Assembly (NCBI GenBank): GCA_949358305.1
Contig: OX442315.1
Span: 34,064,427 to 34,128,426, forward strand
Direction of reading: 5' to 3'
Length of the DNA: 64,000 nucleotides
DNA from: Strigamia acuminata
Lineage: Eukaryota; Arthropoda; Chilopoda; Geophilomorpha; Linotaeniidae
The position numbers and the translations under genes were made by a program. The notes beneath the pieces were generated by a model. It ran no database searches. It saw nothing but the letters and a program-made list of their open reading frames with translations, and had not been told where the DNA came from. This document shows positions 11,984 to 23,132 of the stretch, piece after piece. The number at the start of each line of letters is the position of its first letter. Position 1 is the stretch's first letter.

Positions 11984-13605
11984 AACTAGTTCGTCCCTAA
12001 GTTGGTAAACGGAAAATGTGAAACACTTTTTTAAAATAAAGAAAATGAAAAAAATAAATGAAAAATAAAATGCAAAGTTTTTGTTAGGTCGATGTGAGAA
12101 AGCGGTGCGATTTTAAAATACAAACACTTGAGATGAGTGTGTTGGTTTTTTTTGTTATTTTGGAAAACGGGAAACGGCGCTCCATCTAAATCTCATTTCC
12201 GAGTGTTTGTTTGATTTTGATTTGCGAAAAGTGCTAGTAGCTCCAAATGTTTTGTGTTTGTAGTGAATTTCATTCTTGCGAGGAAACCACACGCACTAGA
12301 TTTCGTATTTTGAGCCGATTTGATTAAAAACGTTAGAAATTAGAGCGAATGTGCTCGGGAGTTGATTTGATCGGAAGCTTTCACAAACACTGCTCAAATT
12401 AAAATAAAATACTGGATATGCATAAAAGAAAATAAAAATTACCTGCCGTTATTCATTTGTTTAGACCAGTGTTTCTCAAACTTTTTTGTGGCGTTAAAAC
12501 CACCAACTGATGTTGGGAAATGCAGATTTAGATCAATATATGTAAATTAACATACTCTATTTGGAGAAAAAGATAAAATGTGATCGCTGTTTGTCAGTTT
12601 GTAAAAATTGGAAGGTTTTTTATTTAAAAAAAAAAAACAAAAACAAAAAAAATTCAAGCCTCGATGTTGTATATAAGTTGTAAAATAGACAAATCATATA
12701 GTAGGACGAAAAAAAAATTAAAAATAAAATAAAACAATGCAAATTATTGGAAATTTAAATAGAAAATATGAAAGGAAAATTTTAATAAGTGGATTTTTTT
12801 TCTACTGCCATTGTTAACTGTAAGATTTATTTCTCCCATTTATCAAATTATTCATTTTATTTCCAAAGGAAAAAGAAAAAAAGAAAAAAAAGTTGTCAGC
12901 TGAATGTTTTAAACAACTATAAATATCCGCCTTCTTTTATCTTTACATCATTTTAAATTCTAAAAAAAAAAAAACATGTAATTTATTCAGAAATACTTAA
13001 CATTTTGATTTAATCATCATTTAATAACTTATTGTAATATATTTCTTTTAAGTTTTTGTTGAATGTTAATAAACAAAAGTTACAGCAAAAAAAAATTAAT
13101 TTATATAAAATAAAACAAAAAACTTTTCATCCATTCGACAAATCCATTAAAATACAAAATAAATGGAAAGATTTCAATGGTGTCATCAACCTTTCTCTGT
13201 CTATTCTATTAAAATATTAATATTATTATTAAATGGAATATTTTAGAGCATGTGCACAGCACACAACAAATCCTTTCCCCAAATTCTTCAGCAAAACCTG
13301 AAGGCAAATTCTTTACATTCATTTCCATCAATGTACAGTTCTTAGGAAAATCAAAGCCAGAGTTTCGGTAAAATTGAAACTTAAAAATAACTCAAAATAA
13401 CACATCGATAAAACGTCATTCCATAAAACGATTCTGATAAAAACCTCATTTTTATATATATTTTTGCATGTTATTTTTTTTTTTGGTTATTGCATACAAA
13501 AATGTTCATTTAGAACACAAAAACCTTTTTTTTTTTAGTTAAAAAGTTATTTACAAAGCGATACAGTATATAGCCAAAAAATTGAACACATTTCGATGAT
13601 ATAGT
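11984..13605. other. Tail-to-tail intergenic region between GABBR1 and HS2ST
   Basis: Very AT-rich, with many A and T runs and no plausible exon. AATAAA at 12035 suits the receptor transcript. At 12469 CCAGTGTTTCTCAAAC resembles the left end of a hAT-type element like that at 25062, but no matching right end is visible. The remainder probably contains both 3' UTRs. Confidence 0.6.
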
Positions 13606-16600
13606 TCACTTGGGCCTTATTTTTTCATAGAGAAACTGCTGGCCTTTGTCCGTGACCACTCCGCCTCGCACCGTCAAAGTTCTTTTCTTCATGAAATGAA
13701 AATGATCCAACGCAAACTGGTAGAAATCATTTTCCATCTTCCATATGGGAGATTGGTGAATAGTTTCAATCGTTTTCGCAGATGGTTCTAATTTGATAGT
13801 TGTTTTCCTAAGATGCGACTTCTTACCTAAAAAAAAAATAAAAATAAAAAAAATTTAAAAACATTCAAACCCAAGAAAAACTAATTATTTTGTTTACCAT
13901 TTAAAAACAAATCTAAACTTCCTTTAAAAAATCTGGGCAAAGCAGCTTCCAGAAGCGCAACAAAATCTTGAAGTTCTTCGGTCACTCCGACCAACAGGTA
14001 TTTATTAACCAGATTAAGTTTGGCTTGCTGCAAAGCCCATTTATTACCAGGAACCCTTTAATGATATCAAAATTTATATTTAAAAACAAAACAAAAAACA
14101 AAGCTCAGCTTTATTTTTACCAGCAGTCAGCCACATGTCCGCAAAAAAAAGGAATTTGCATCCACATGTTTTCTTCGGCGCAGTCCTGCTCTTGTCGCAA
14201 AACACACTCGTCAAACGTCTACAGAGGGATAAAATAAAAGTAATTGGAAATAAATTTGCAGTAAATAAGCAATAAATGTGCAATAAATGCCATTTATTTC
14301 TTTATTTTTCAAACCATTTTGTCTCCTTGTCTCTTCCGGACTAAATAAGGTCGAAAGTCATCACCATATCGTAGGAAGTAATAGTAGGAAATAAGTCGGT
14401 CTAGAGGCTTTCGGATGATGTTTATGAAGATTGGTTTTTGAGCGATGCCAAACCTATTTCAAAATTCAAATAAATCAATCAACTGCAAGTGAAATCTAAA
14501 TCAAATTTGTTTATTACTGTAATGCACAGCCTGACCCTTGAGTTCCCATTATCAATCTTTACACGCATGATAATGTTTATTTATTTATTTATTTAAAAAA
14601 AATAAATTGAAAATGCGACGTCTGCAGAACATCACACTTGAGATCTAATTTGGAAATTAACACGATAAAGCTCTCCACTTTGGGTTGATCTAGACATGGA
14701 CTATTTGTCAGTTGTCAGTGGATAATGTTGAATTGCCAGTATCACCACAACAGTGTCCACGAAAGCACGCGAGGAACAAAGGATTTTCAGGGAAGTGTCG
14801 CATCTGTCTAACTCCCCTAATCCGTACTACTCCTTATATTAGGTCCGAGCTTTCTTTTCGGTGCAGCCATGCATGATGGCAGCAGAATCCAATAAGGATA
14901 TAACGACCAAACAGCATTAAACTGCACAACACACGCACACTCCATAATAATAGACAAGTAATACCACCGATTACTTCCTTTAAAGATAGACACAACAATT
15001 CCGGTTGTTTGCGCATGCCCGGACTAAATCGACCGCCATTTTTTAAATAAGATCGACACAAGAATTTAAATAATGCTGTTTAAAATGTTGTTTAGATCTG
15101 ACTCAAAAAGTGCATATATAATAAGCATCCCTTTTCTGGTGAGTGTGCGGCTATTACCATATCACAAACCACTTACCGTTCAAAATCTAAGTAAGCAATA
15201 TGGCCGTGGTACAGCGCGGGCTTTTTCTCCGACCACGATGAAACATTGTAGGCAAACCTAGCCTGCAAAAAAAATTAAATAAAATATTTATAAACTGTGC
15301 AAATAATTACATCACCCCAACTCACTAGCCCAACTACTTATTTATAAATTAAAAATAAAAAAATAAATTTCCGACATCTGTTCGGAGGAAGCAGTTCATC
15401 TTCATTAACTCGCTTGGAATTAATGATAACAAATTTTAAAAAAAATTGTATAATAAAATAACTAAGAAAAATTCCTGACATTATTTATTTAAAACTTTCC
15501 CAAACAAATGATAAAAATAGTAATAAAGTGCTATCGGGTTGTGGCGATTTGTTTATGTAACAATTTAGTGGAGATTATTTATATACATACTTGATCTGAT
15601 AGGGAGAGGACGTGCACATTTTTCGTCGTATTAATATGCAACACATTGAACTTGTTCTTAGCACAAAGGTCGTAAGCAACTCCCATAAAGCTCGTGCTAC
15701 CGGTCTTAGGCACACGGTTATAAATCAGGACTAGATCGTTGGTCGGGTCTTCCGACGGATGAGCGGTTAGACTTGATCTAAGAGTGGCCGATGTCGCCAC
15801 GTCTCCCGAGAGAACGGTGTTCTTAACGTGCAGCTGTTGTTGGTCGATGCCGCTGCTTAGCTGCATCTGCTCGATCGCTTGTTCTAGTTTCGGGGATAAA
15901 TAAGAGGAGGATTTTATTAAAAGTTGGAGCAGCATCAATATAAATATCGTCTATTTTTAGTTGAAGGTTTTTCAATTCATATTCGTGATTTTTTTGTGAG
16001 GAAATTATGTGTATGTTTAAATGATTTTTTTTCTTCTAGATATTCAGATTTTGATCGATTTTTTTAGTGGTGAAAAATTCACATTTAAACCAATTTCTAC
16101 ATCAATAAATATTCAATACAAATTCCACATAAATTCAATACAAATTCAATAAAAGATTCAATACTAAACCAATTTTTTGGGCACAATTCACATTAAATTA
16201 ATTTTTAAGTGGAAAATTAACTAAAAAAAAAGAAAAAAAGAAAAAAAAAGATCGATTTTTTGGAAAAAATTCACATTAAAATCAATTTCCACATCAATTT
16301 CCATCTAAATACAAAAAAAAATCGAGAAAAATTCAATGAAAAATCAAATTTTGAGGCAAAATCCAATGAAAAATCAATTTTTGAGGCAAAATTCAAAAAA
16401 AAATCAATTTTTGAAGCAAAATTCAATGAAAAATCCATTTTTGAGGCAAAATTCAATAAAAAATAAATTTATGGACAAAATTCACATTGAAATCAATTTT
16501 TTAGTGAAAATTTACGTTTTAATGAATTTCCCAATCAATTTCTATCTACCAGTAAATCAATTTTTTAGTATAAAATTCCCATTAAATCATTCTTTAAACG

Positions 16601-17685
16601 TAAAATTCACTGTAAAATCAATTAGATGTGAATAATTCACACTTAAAATCAATTCTGATGTGACTAACTCACATTAAAATCAATTTCAAACTGGAAAATT
16701 CCACCAACTGGAAAAAATTGTTTCAGGATCAATTGAATTAAACGCAATCAAGATATAATGAAGTGGTTGAGCAATAAAAAAAATTAAAAAAATAAAATAG
16801 AAAAAATATAAAATTGCCACCCGACATTATTCCCCCCCCCCCCCCCCCTCCCCACTCCTCAATTTATATAACATTTTCCTGTTCAAAAACGACATATCTA
16901 AATATAACATATTCCAAACTTGACCTACAATTTAATTCCAACCTTAACCTCAATAAATAACCATCAAAAAGAAATAAAAACAAAAATAAAAATAAAAATA
17001 AAAATAAAAAAGAATTTTCTTTCAATATCGATTTTTTCGCTTTGCGTAAACCAATAACACGTTTAAAGGCAGAAATTGGATTTAACTGCTCTTAAATCAT
17101 AAAACTCGAGCCAAGGATGCGTTGCCAAGGTGATTCTCGCACTTTCACACCACCACTCAATCGTATTCGACAAAAACCTCAACCAAAACTGCCCAACATC
17201 AATCACCCTGCCAACCCAACCCAACCGACCGACTCCTCCGTGCGAACCAACGACCCGATGACTCACAACCAATTCAACTAATTACACAAAATTACGCACA
17301 CAAAAAATATCCCCCAAAAAAAAAGCAACCTTTATACAATAAATATTCATTTTCCGAGTGTTTTTTTCCCTTCCAAATGCTAAAATTAGTCGTTTTTCTC
17401 AATTTCTGGCACGGCGCTTCACCGCGTGACGACGAACGTCATCAACGGCGCGACAACTTGTAAACATTCGCAATTTCGGCCGTAAAATCGCTTAAAAATC
17501 GGCGTAAAATTCGAATTCCACGTCAACAAAACCCCGATCTTACCTAGTTTTCTATTGGTGGCTTCGAGACGACTCACTTCGTCGCCGAAATGAACGTAGA
17601 CGAACACGACGATCGAAATGCACAATATCAACACGATGGGCAGATGCTTGGATTGCATGATTCGTAAACAGCGCGCGGCCATCAA
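13606..17685 (-). CDS. HS2ST1: Heparan sulfate 2-O-sulfotransferase
   Basis: Golgi type II membrane enzyme that transfers sulfate from PAPS to the 2-O position of iduronic acid in heparan sulfate. Seven exons in coding order: 17685-17544, 15883-15591, 15262-15177, 14453-14315, 14218-14121, 14055-13898, 13826-13606. Phases close to 378 residues. Residues ~14-32 form the signal anchor ([17 protein letters not shown]), followed by a stem coiled coil. The 5'-phosphosulfate loop is [11 protein letters not shown]. The catalytic-His region is [11 protein letters not shown], and further family motifs are [17 protein letters not shown] and IPFFCGH. The C-terminus ([12 protein letters not shown]) is also typical. 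Intron 1 (15884-17543) is the only long one and holds a 30-bp minisatellite and a C17 run. The gene is divergent from ZGPAT with 352 bp between start codons. Confidence 0.95.
16325..16470. repeat. Minisatellite, 30-bp unit, about 5 copies, in HS2ST intron 1
   Basis: The unit resembles CAATGAAAAATCAATTTTTG plus AGGCAAAATT. It sits inside a wider AT-rich stretch (16070-16700) in which CATTAAAATCAATTT-type words recur loosely. Each unit contains A/T tracts at roughly 10-bp intervals. Confidence 0.8.
16832..16848. repeat. Homopolymer run of 17 C in HS2ST intron 1
   Basis: Seventeen consecutive C, then TCCCCACTCCTC. On the transcribed RNA (minus strand) this reads as a G17 run, a rare feature in such AT-rich DNA and prone to length error in sequencing or assembly. 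Confidence 0.85.
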
Positions 17686-18037
17686 ATCAACATTGTATCA
17701 ACACATCCGACACTGCATCGTTGCAAATCGGCCGCGCATGTTCGAGTTTTGACACCTTTCGCGCACTAAATGATTAATCTGTCGAATATTTGACAGAGTG
17801 CGAGCATCGGCTCGGGTCAGACCGCATCGTCCGTCTCGTGTGGCTGCGAAATCTCCAATAACGTGGACGAAGAAGGAATTTTACGGAGCGAGAGGAATCT
17901 TGACAGGACGAGTTGATTAAAAAGGAAGGAAAAAAATACAAATGCGGAGCTCAACGCCTATACGGTGGAGTCGTCTAGTGGTGGGATTAAGCGATAGCGG
18001 AGCGCTTTTATCGCGCGATGCGGATAGAACGATAAAA
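17686..18037. promoter_or_regulatory. Divergent promoter region between HS2ST and ZGPAT
   Basis: The two start codons face away from each other across 352 bp that are clearly richer in GC and CpG than the surroundings (GCGCGGCC, GGCCGCGCATG, CATCGTCCGTCTCG). No TATA box is obvious. An in-frame ATG at 17942 would add 32 residues to ZGPAT, but the downstream ATG at 18038 matches the family start. A shared bidirectional promoter is inferred. Confidence 0.6.
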
Positions 18038-20172
18038 ATGGATGAAACAACATTGGAGAATTCGGTTAAAGATTACGAATGTCAACTGAGTAGCATAAAA
18101 GCGGCTATGCTCATCACCGATTCGGATACTAAAGTCGAATTGGAGAAATTGACGATTGATCTGGAGGAGTTATTACGGTATACGAAAGGTATTTTTGATT
18201 TTTTCCTCTATTTTTCTGCGAATTGCTCGTGTTTACATGAAAATTTCTTGTTTTTAGACAGCTTGTTTTCGCTGAAAAAGCAACGTTTGTTAGCCCAGTT
18301 GGCGGCGATATCGTCCGAATCAACGAGTGATGTTCCTGCTAACGATGTGGTTGGTATTGATTGATTTTTGTGCATTAAAATTGACTAAAATGGATTTTTT
18401 TTAAAAAATAGGTAACGAATGAAAATGACGCTTTTAGTCCCGGTGATTGCGAGGAGGGAAACGAACGTGATAGTGAATTGTTCGATGTTATAAGTTCGAT
18501 CGAGGGATCAAAATGTCGAGCTGCATTTACCCACGAATGGGGCGAACACAGTCATCACAACGCGGTTGTTTTATCCGTCGAATCGACCGATAACATCGCT
18601 TCGATCGAGGACATAAATGTAAAGGATTAATTTAAACCTGCAAAAAAAATTATATAATTTTGAATTATTTTTATTTAACAAGGTCCGGGTGATGTTTTGT
18701 AATCCGACAAATAATTCCATGAAGCCGTGTCCGTTTTATTTAGACGGAAACTGTAAATTCGCAGATGCGACGTGCAGGTTGATACAATAAAAAGATAAAA
18801 TATAAATTCACAAAAAAAAATATATTTTAAACCGTTTTCAGGTTTTCGCACGGCCATGTCGTTAAATTTAACGAGTTGAATGAATTCCGCGACCCCGATT
18901 TCAGGTCTAAAAACGATTATTGCGTTTAATAAGAAATTTAAACTCACCTTTACGTTTCAGTTCGCTTCAGCGCGATGCAAAATGCTTAGCAAAGTTCGGC
19001 GATGGACTGTGGTACAAAGCTACGATCGAAGAATCGTTGGACGACGGCAAATTTTCCGTAAAATACGACCAATATCGAAATATCGAGACGTTAGGATTAG
19101 AAGATATAGTTCCATTAGGTAAAAAAAAAAATATTTATAATAAATTGTTTGTATTAAATTGATTTTTAATTAGAGGATCAACGCGAGAGTTCGTCCGATT
19201 CGGATTCCGAAGATTTTAATGAAGATTTTGATAATCCATTGACAAATATCGACAACGGCGCGAGTACGACGTTCGCGTGGCCGTCTAATAGCTCGGACGA
19301 ACGGTTGGGCGAGTGGGAAAAACACACCAAAGGAATCGGTTCCAAATTGATGGTCAAAATGGGTTACGTTATAGGGTAAAGTAAATTGATTTTACGTTTT
19401 TTAAGATAAAAAAATTTCATAAATTTGTGTTTTTTAGATCCGGTCTTGGGAAAAATGGGGAAGGAATCACGAAACCGGTGGAAGCGATTGTTTTTCCGGC
19501 CGGAAAATCGTTAGATACGTGCCTGGAACTGAAGGAGAAAGGCGCTTTGAATAATCCGGTTCGAATGAAGCGGAAACTGCGGAGGAAGAGATTAAGAGAG
19601 AAGAAAATCGCGGCTGGATATCACGCTGTTGGTCCTCGCGAAACCGTGTTTGATTTTCTAAATAAAAGAATCTCGCACCAGAAAGGTTTTAAAAAGAAAT
19701 AACAAAATGTATTTGAGAATATAAATTGATTTTATTTATTATTCCTGCAGATGTACAACCGTCAACTTCTAAAGAAACTGTACATGGTGTAAATGTAAAA
19801 ACTAGCACCACTAGGAATTTAAATTTCCAAGTATGAATATTTAACCCAAAATTTTATTTATTATTTTATATATATATTTTTTTTGAAATTTTAGTCGATG
19901 AAAATTGGAGAGGAAATCAAGAAAGTCGAACGACAGTTGCAACATTTACAAGAATCGTTAAGCAGAAACACGAGGTATATATATATTTTTTTGTATAAAT
20001 AATAAATTGATTTATTTTATTTTAATTTCCCAGCGCTAAAATTGTGAGCTCGCGCATTCAAAGCAAAATAGCCGAAGTGGAGACGCAACTTTCCTCGTTA
20101 CACAACCAGGAGCAAACGGTGCAACGAGAACAGAAATCTCGGCAAACTCACAAGAAATTGACCATTTTTTAA
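18038..20172 (+). CDS. ZGPAT: Zinc finger CCCH-type with G-patch domain protein
   Basis: Nuclear DNA/RNA-binding protein; the vertebrate orthologue is a transcriptional repressor and spliceosome-linked factor. Eleven exons: 18038-18188, 18258-18349, 18412-18618, 18683-18777, 18842-18904, 18961-19118, 19174-19375, 19438-19685, 19751-19830, 19895-19974, 20034-20172. Phases close to 504 residues (human protein about 531). Start chosen at MDETTLENSVKDYECQL, aligning with the family N-terminus. Domains in order: N-terminal helical region, CCCH finger (KPCPFYLDGNCKF...CRFSHG), Tudor-like segment (CLAKFGDGLWYKATIEE), acidic Ser/Asp linker, G-patch (GIGSKLMVKMGYVIGSGLG), VFDFLN motif, and a C-terminal coiled coil ending THKKLTIF. 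The exon-2 donor may be 3 bases earlier (18346). Confidence 0.93.
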
Positions 20173-21765
20173 CTCCCGATTCCTTTAAATTATACGCGAT
20201 CAATTTACGACATTTACAAAATGCGTTACTTTGATTAAAGAAATTTTTTTTTTAAATTTCCAAATTCATTTAAAAAAAACACAACAAAACTTAACAACAA
20301 AATTATAAAACAATTATCTCGTTTTATTAATTTTTCTCATTCCACGTTGTAATATTGTCCTTGACAGCTATAAAACATGAATTGCAATGCTTTTTATGCC
20401 TTCCTTTAATTCTAATAGACCATAAGATGATAAAAAACATCAATTGCAATTAGTTTCCCTTTACGGAGAAAGATTGGAGAGTTTCCATGGAAACCAAACA
20501 AAAGTTTCAATCGCAGTTCTGGCATTCACCCAAGATTAATTCTCGCGCCACCTTCGACACATTTGTATAAATCCTCCTATTAGCACGATGAATGGGGACG
20601 AAAAATCGATGGAGCCGGACTCCATTTACCTTTCATCACCCCCCGCGCTAAATATCGATGGGACAATTCAATCACGTGTCGTTGGGTCACACAAAACACC
20701 TGCATTTGATTCAGCTGCGAGATAGCAGTGTCATTCCTCTACTGTCATTGACTGGGTGAGTTTGGAAAAAACAAATGTTATTTATTTATTTTTTTTGTAT
20801 AAATCGTTTTTTCTTCTCCCAATGACTATGATGTTTTATAGCAAACAATACATGGGTTGGCCTTAAAACCTTAGTTCGTTAGTAACCTTGATTTGGACAG
20901 TATTTGCAGTTGTAGTTTATCACGCATGTTTTTATGAGTCATTTTACCTTCAAAAAATTCCTTTTATCCCTCAAATGTACATGTCAATTAGGTAAAATCA
21001 ATAGTGGGTTAATATTTAATGCGGAATGTGGATGGCCACTATTCAAACAAAGAGTTTAAATGAGTCGACGGAAATTGAATTGAAATGTTATAACGGTGTC
21101 CTTATATACGACAGCAGTCCACATATAATGCAGGGATTACATAAGAAAAGGTGATGGTATAATAGGGTGCACACCGTATTATACCTTCGACTTTTCTTAT
21201 GTAATTACGCCGCTATAAGTGAAATCACCAACTTTTGAGAATTTCACTTCCGAATTCCGCTAAAATAACGGTAAAAATACGTTTTTCCGGCATTCTTGTC
21301 AAGCAAGTGCTAACTTATAGCGGGCTACTACTACAGTATTGCCAAAAAGCCAAAAATATGATATACTGCGTGCGTAAAGGTCAGATAAAGCCAAAGGTAA
21401 TTTATTTTTAGAATACCGTCTTTTCCCCGAAAATAACACAATGATGTTGTCTTCGAGTTTCTTTGAAAACTGCAATTTGTGAAACATCGTTGAAAAATTC
21501 GAATATAACACCACTTCAGCTATAACACCATGTTGTTATATTCAGATTTGTATAGAAATATTTAAAACGTACAGTATATCGTTGTTTTTGTTAATTTATA
21601 TATATTTTTAGTTTTATTAATCAGCGTAATGAATACAAATTAATAGAGTAAATAACAATTTTACTTTTTCGAAAACTTACATGATATTAGCTGAATATAA
21701 CACCTTGGTATTGTATTCGAATACAACACCATGGTCTTATTTTTGGGGGAAGACAGTAGCTGCTA

Positions 21766-21842
21766 AAAAAATTTAATGCGCCGAAGATGAAGTGGGTTTG
21801 TAAAAAGTGTGCCGTAATGTTAAAAAGTTTGAGAACCCCTAG
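21766..21842. mobile_element. hAT-type element fragment
   Basis: Contains AAATTTAATGCGCCGAAGAT, GAAGTGGG and AAAAAGTTTGAGAACCCCT, related to the right end of the complete copy at 25062-25352 and to 1488-1583. Confidence 0.55.
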
Positions 21843-22141
21843 CATGTACGATATACCCTCCACTCGCTCGAAGATGATTTCACTTAACGAAATAAAATAA
21901 CAGCGGAAAATATAAGTCGACTTTACTGTGGAATCAATAGCATTAAGCAGTGGTTCTAAACCCCTTTTCGGAGTTTTTATGTAGAGTAAACTCCCTCTAA
22001 ATCTAGATTACTAAGTATTAAAGATAGATACAATCTAATGCCTCGTTCACACATAAAATACTTTTCTACAAAACCTGCCCACTTTTAGAAAATCCTGCAT
22101 CCACATTTACACGAATTTTCTACAAGTTGAAAAATAATGAC

Positions 22142-22256
22142 GTAGACCCCGGATATATATGCAAAATAAATTTCGTTATATGCGCATATAATATGCACCA
22201 AAAATTCCAATATATGCAAAAAAAAATTGAAATATGCAAAATAAAAAAATTTATTC
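22142..22256. repeat. Dispersed repeat, CCCCGGATATATATGC family
   Basis: It reads GACCCCGGATATATATGCAA, then AAATTTCGTTATATGCGCAT, and ATATGCACCAAAAATTCCA. A related copy lies at 50187-50271 inside a WDR31 intron. Both start at the same motif, which suggests a transposon terminus, but no partner end was found. Confidence 0.55.
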
Positions 22257-23132
22257 TAGTGAAATCAGGTGCTAAATAACAACTTAATGCCATTTCAAAG
22301 TGTCTCATTATTAATGAGACACTTTTCCGCAACTTAAGTTTAAGAAAACTTTTCTAGAACCAAACATCACAACCACAACTATAAAACACGCCCACTTTCC
22401 TCCTTTCCCCACTTCACTTCGCATTCCTACGAAAAATTTCACTAATACAATCACCTACTTTTTATTTCTAACCTCTATAAATTAAACTTTCTGGAAGTCA
22501 CAACTTCTACAAAAGTGGTTTTCGTGTGAATTAGGCAATAGACTCGGGTTGCCAACTTGCTGCGTACAAACATTCATAAACAAACAACGTGTCTCCACCC
22601 ACACTCTAAAAGTCAGTAGCCACATTCAAAAAGTGATTCACTAGCTGTTAAATGTATTCATTAAGTCTGTTATCTACTCGAAAAAAATTCAGAGTGAACG
22701 CCCAAATGAAAACAGCATGAAAACAATGTACAAACTAAACAAAATGAAATATTGTCTCGCAAGACCTTGCAAATGCAACGCAATGTAAACTGCCCGCCCT
22801 ATCTTAACATAATATCATCATATTTCTTGATTATATCACAAAATTTATACATATTAATGTAGAAAATGTTCCTTAGTTACCAGGTAATAAACTTACTGTT
22901 ATTGTTTCTTCCCCTCCTCCAGAAACATATTGATATTGTAAACTTCACCCAATGAAGGTTAGTAGGCTGGTCATTTAAAATAATAATCAATTCCTGTTTG
23001 TTGACATCACTCCGGGAAACCAATGACAAATAAGAGGAGAAATAGAAAAAGCTTTGCCAACTTGCAATGGTGAAACAGCACGCAACAGTCGCACTGAAAT
23101 CGCTCTCAAAAAGCACATTTATTGCTTAAAAA

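Larger units (their letters stand above)
20173..23132. other. Intergenic region with transposon debris
   Basis: No coding exon is convincing. ATTAAA at about 20234 may serve as the ZGPAT poly(A) signal. 21090-21910 looks like a decayed pogo/Tigger-type element: the left side has CAGTCCACATATAATGC, the right side TATAAGTCGACTTTACTG, with an inner inverted pair ATTACATAAGAAAAG and CTTTTCTTATGTAAT around 21133-21208. A hAT-type fragment (21766-21842) is embedded in it. 22142-22256 carries a CCCCGGATATATATGC repeat shared with 50187-50271. Confidence 0.5.

Noticed and set aside
17942-18037. Upstream in-frame ATG for ZGPAT adding 32 residues
   Set aside because: The added residues do not resemble the family, whereas the Met at 18038 starts with the conserved MDE N-terminus.
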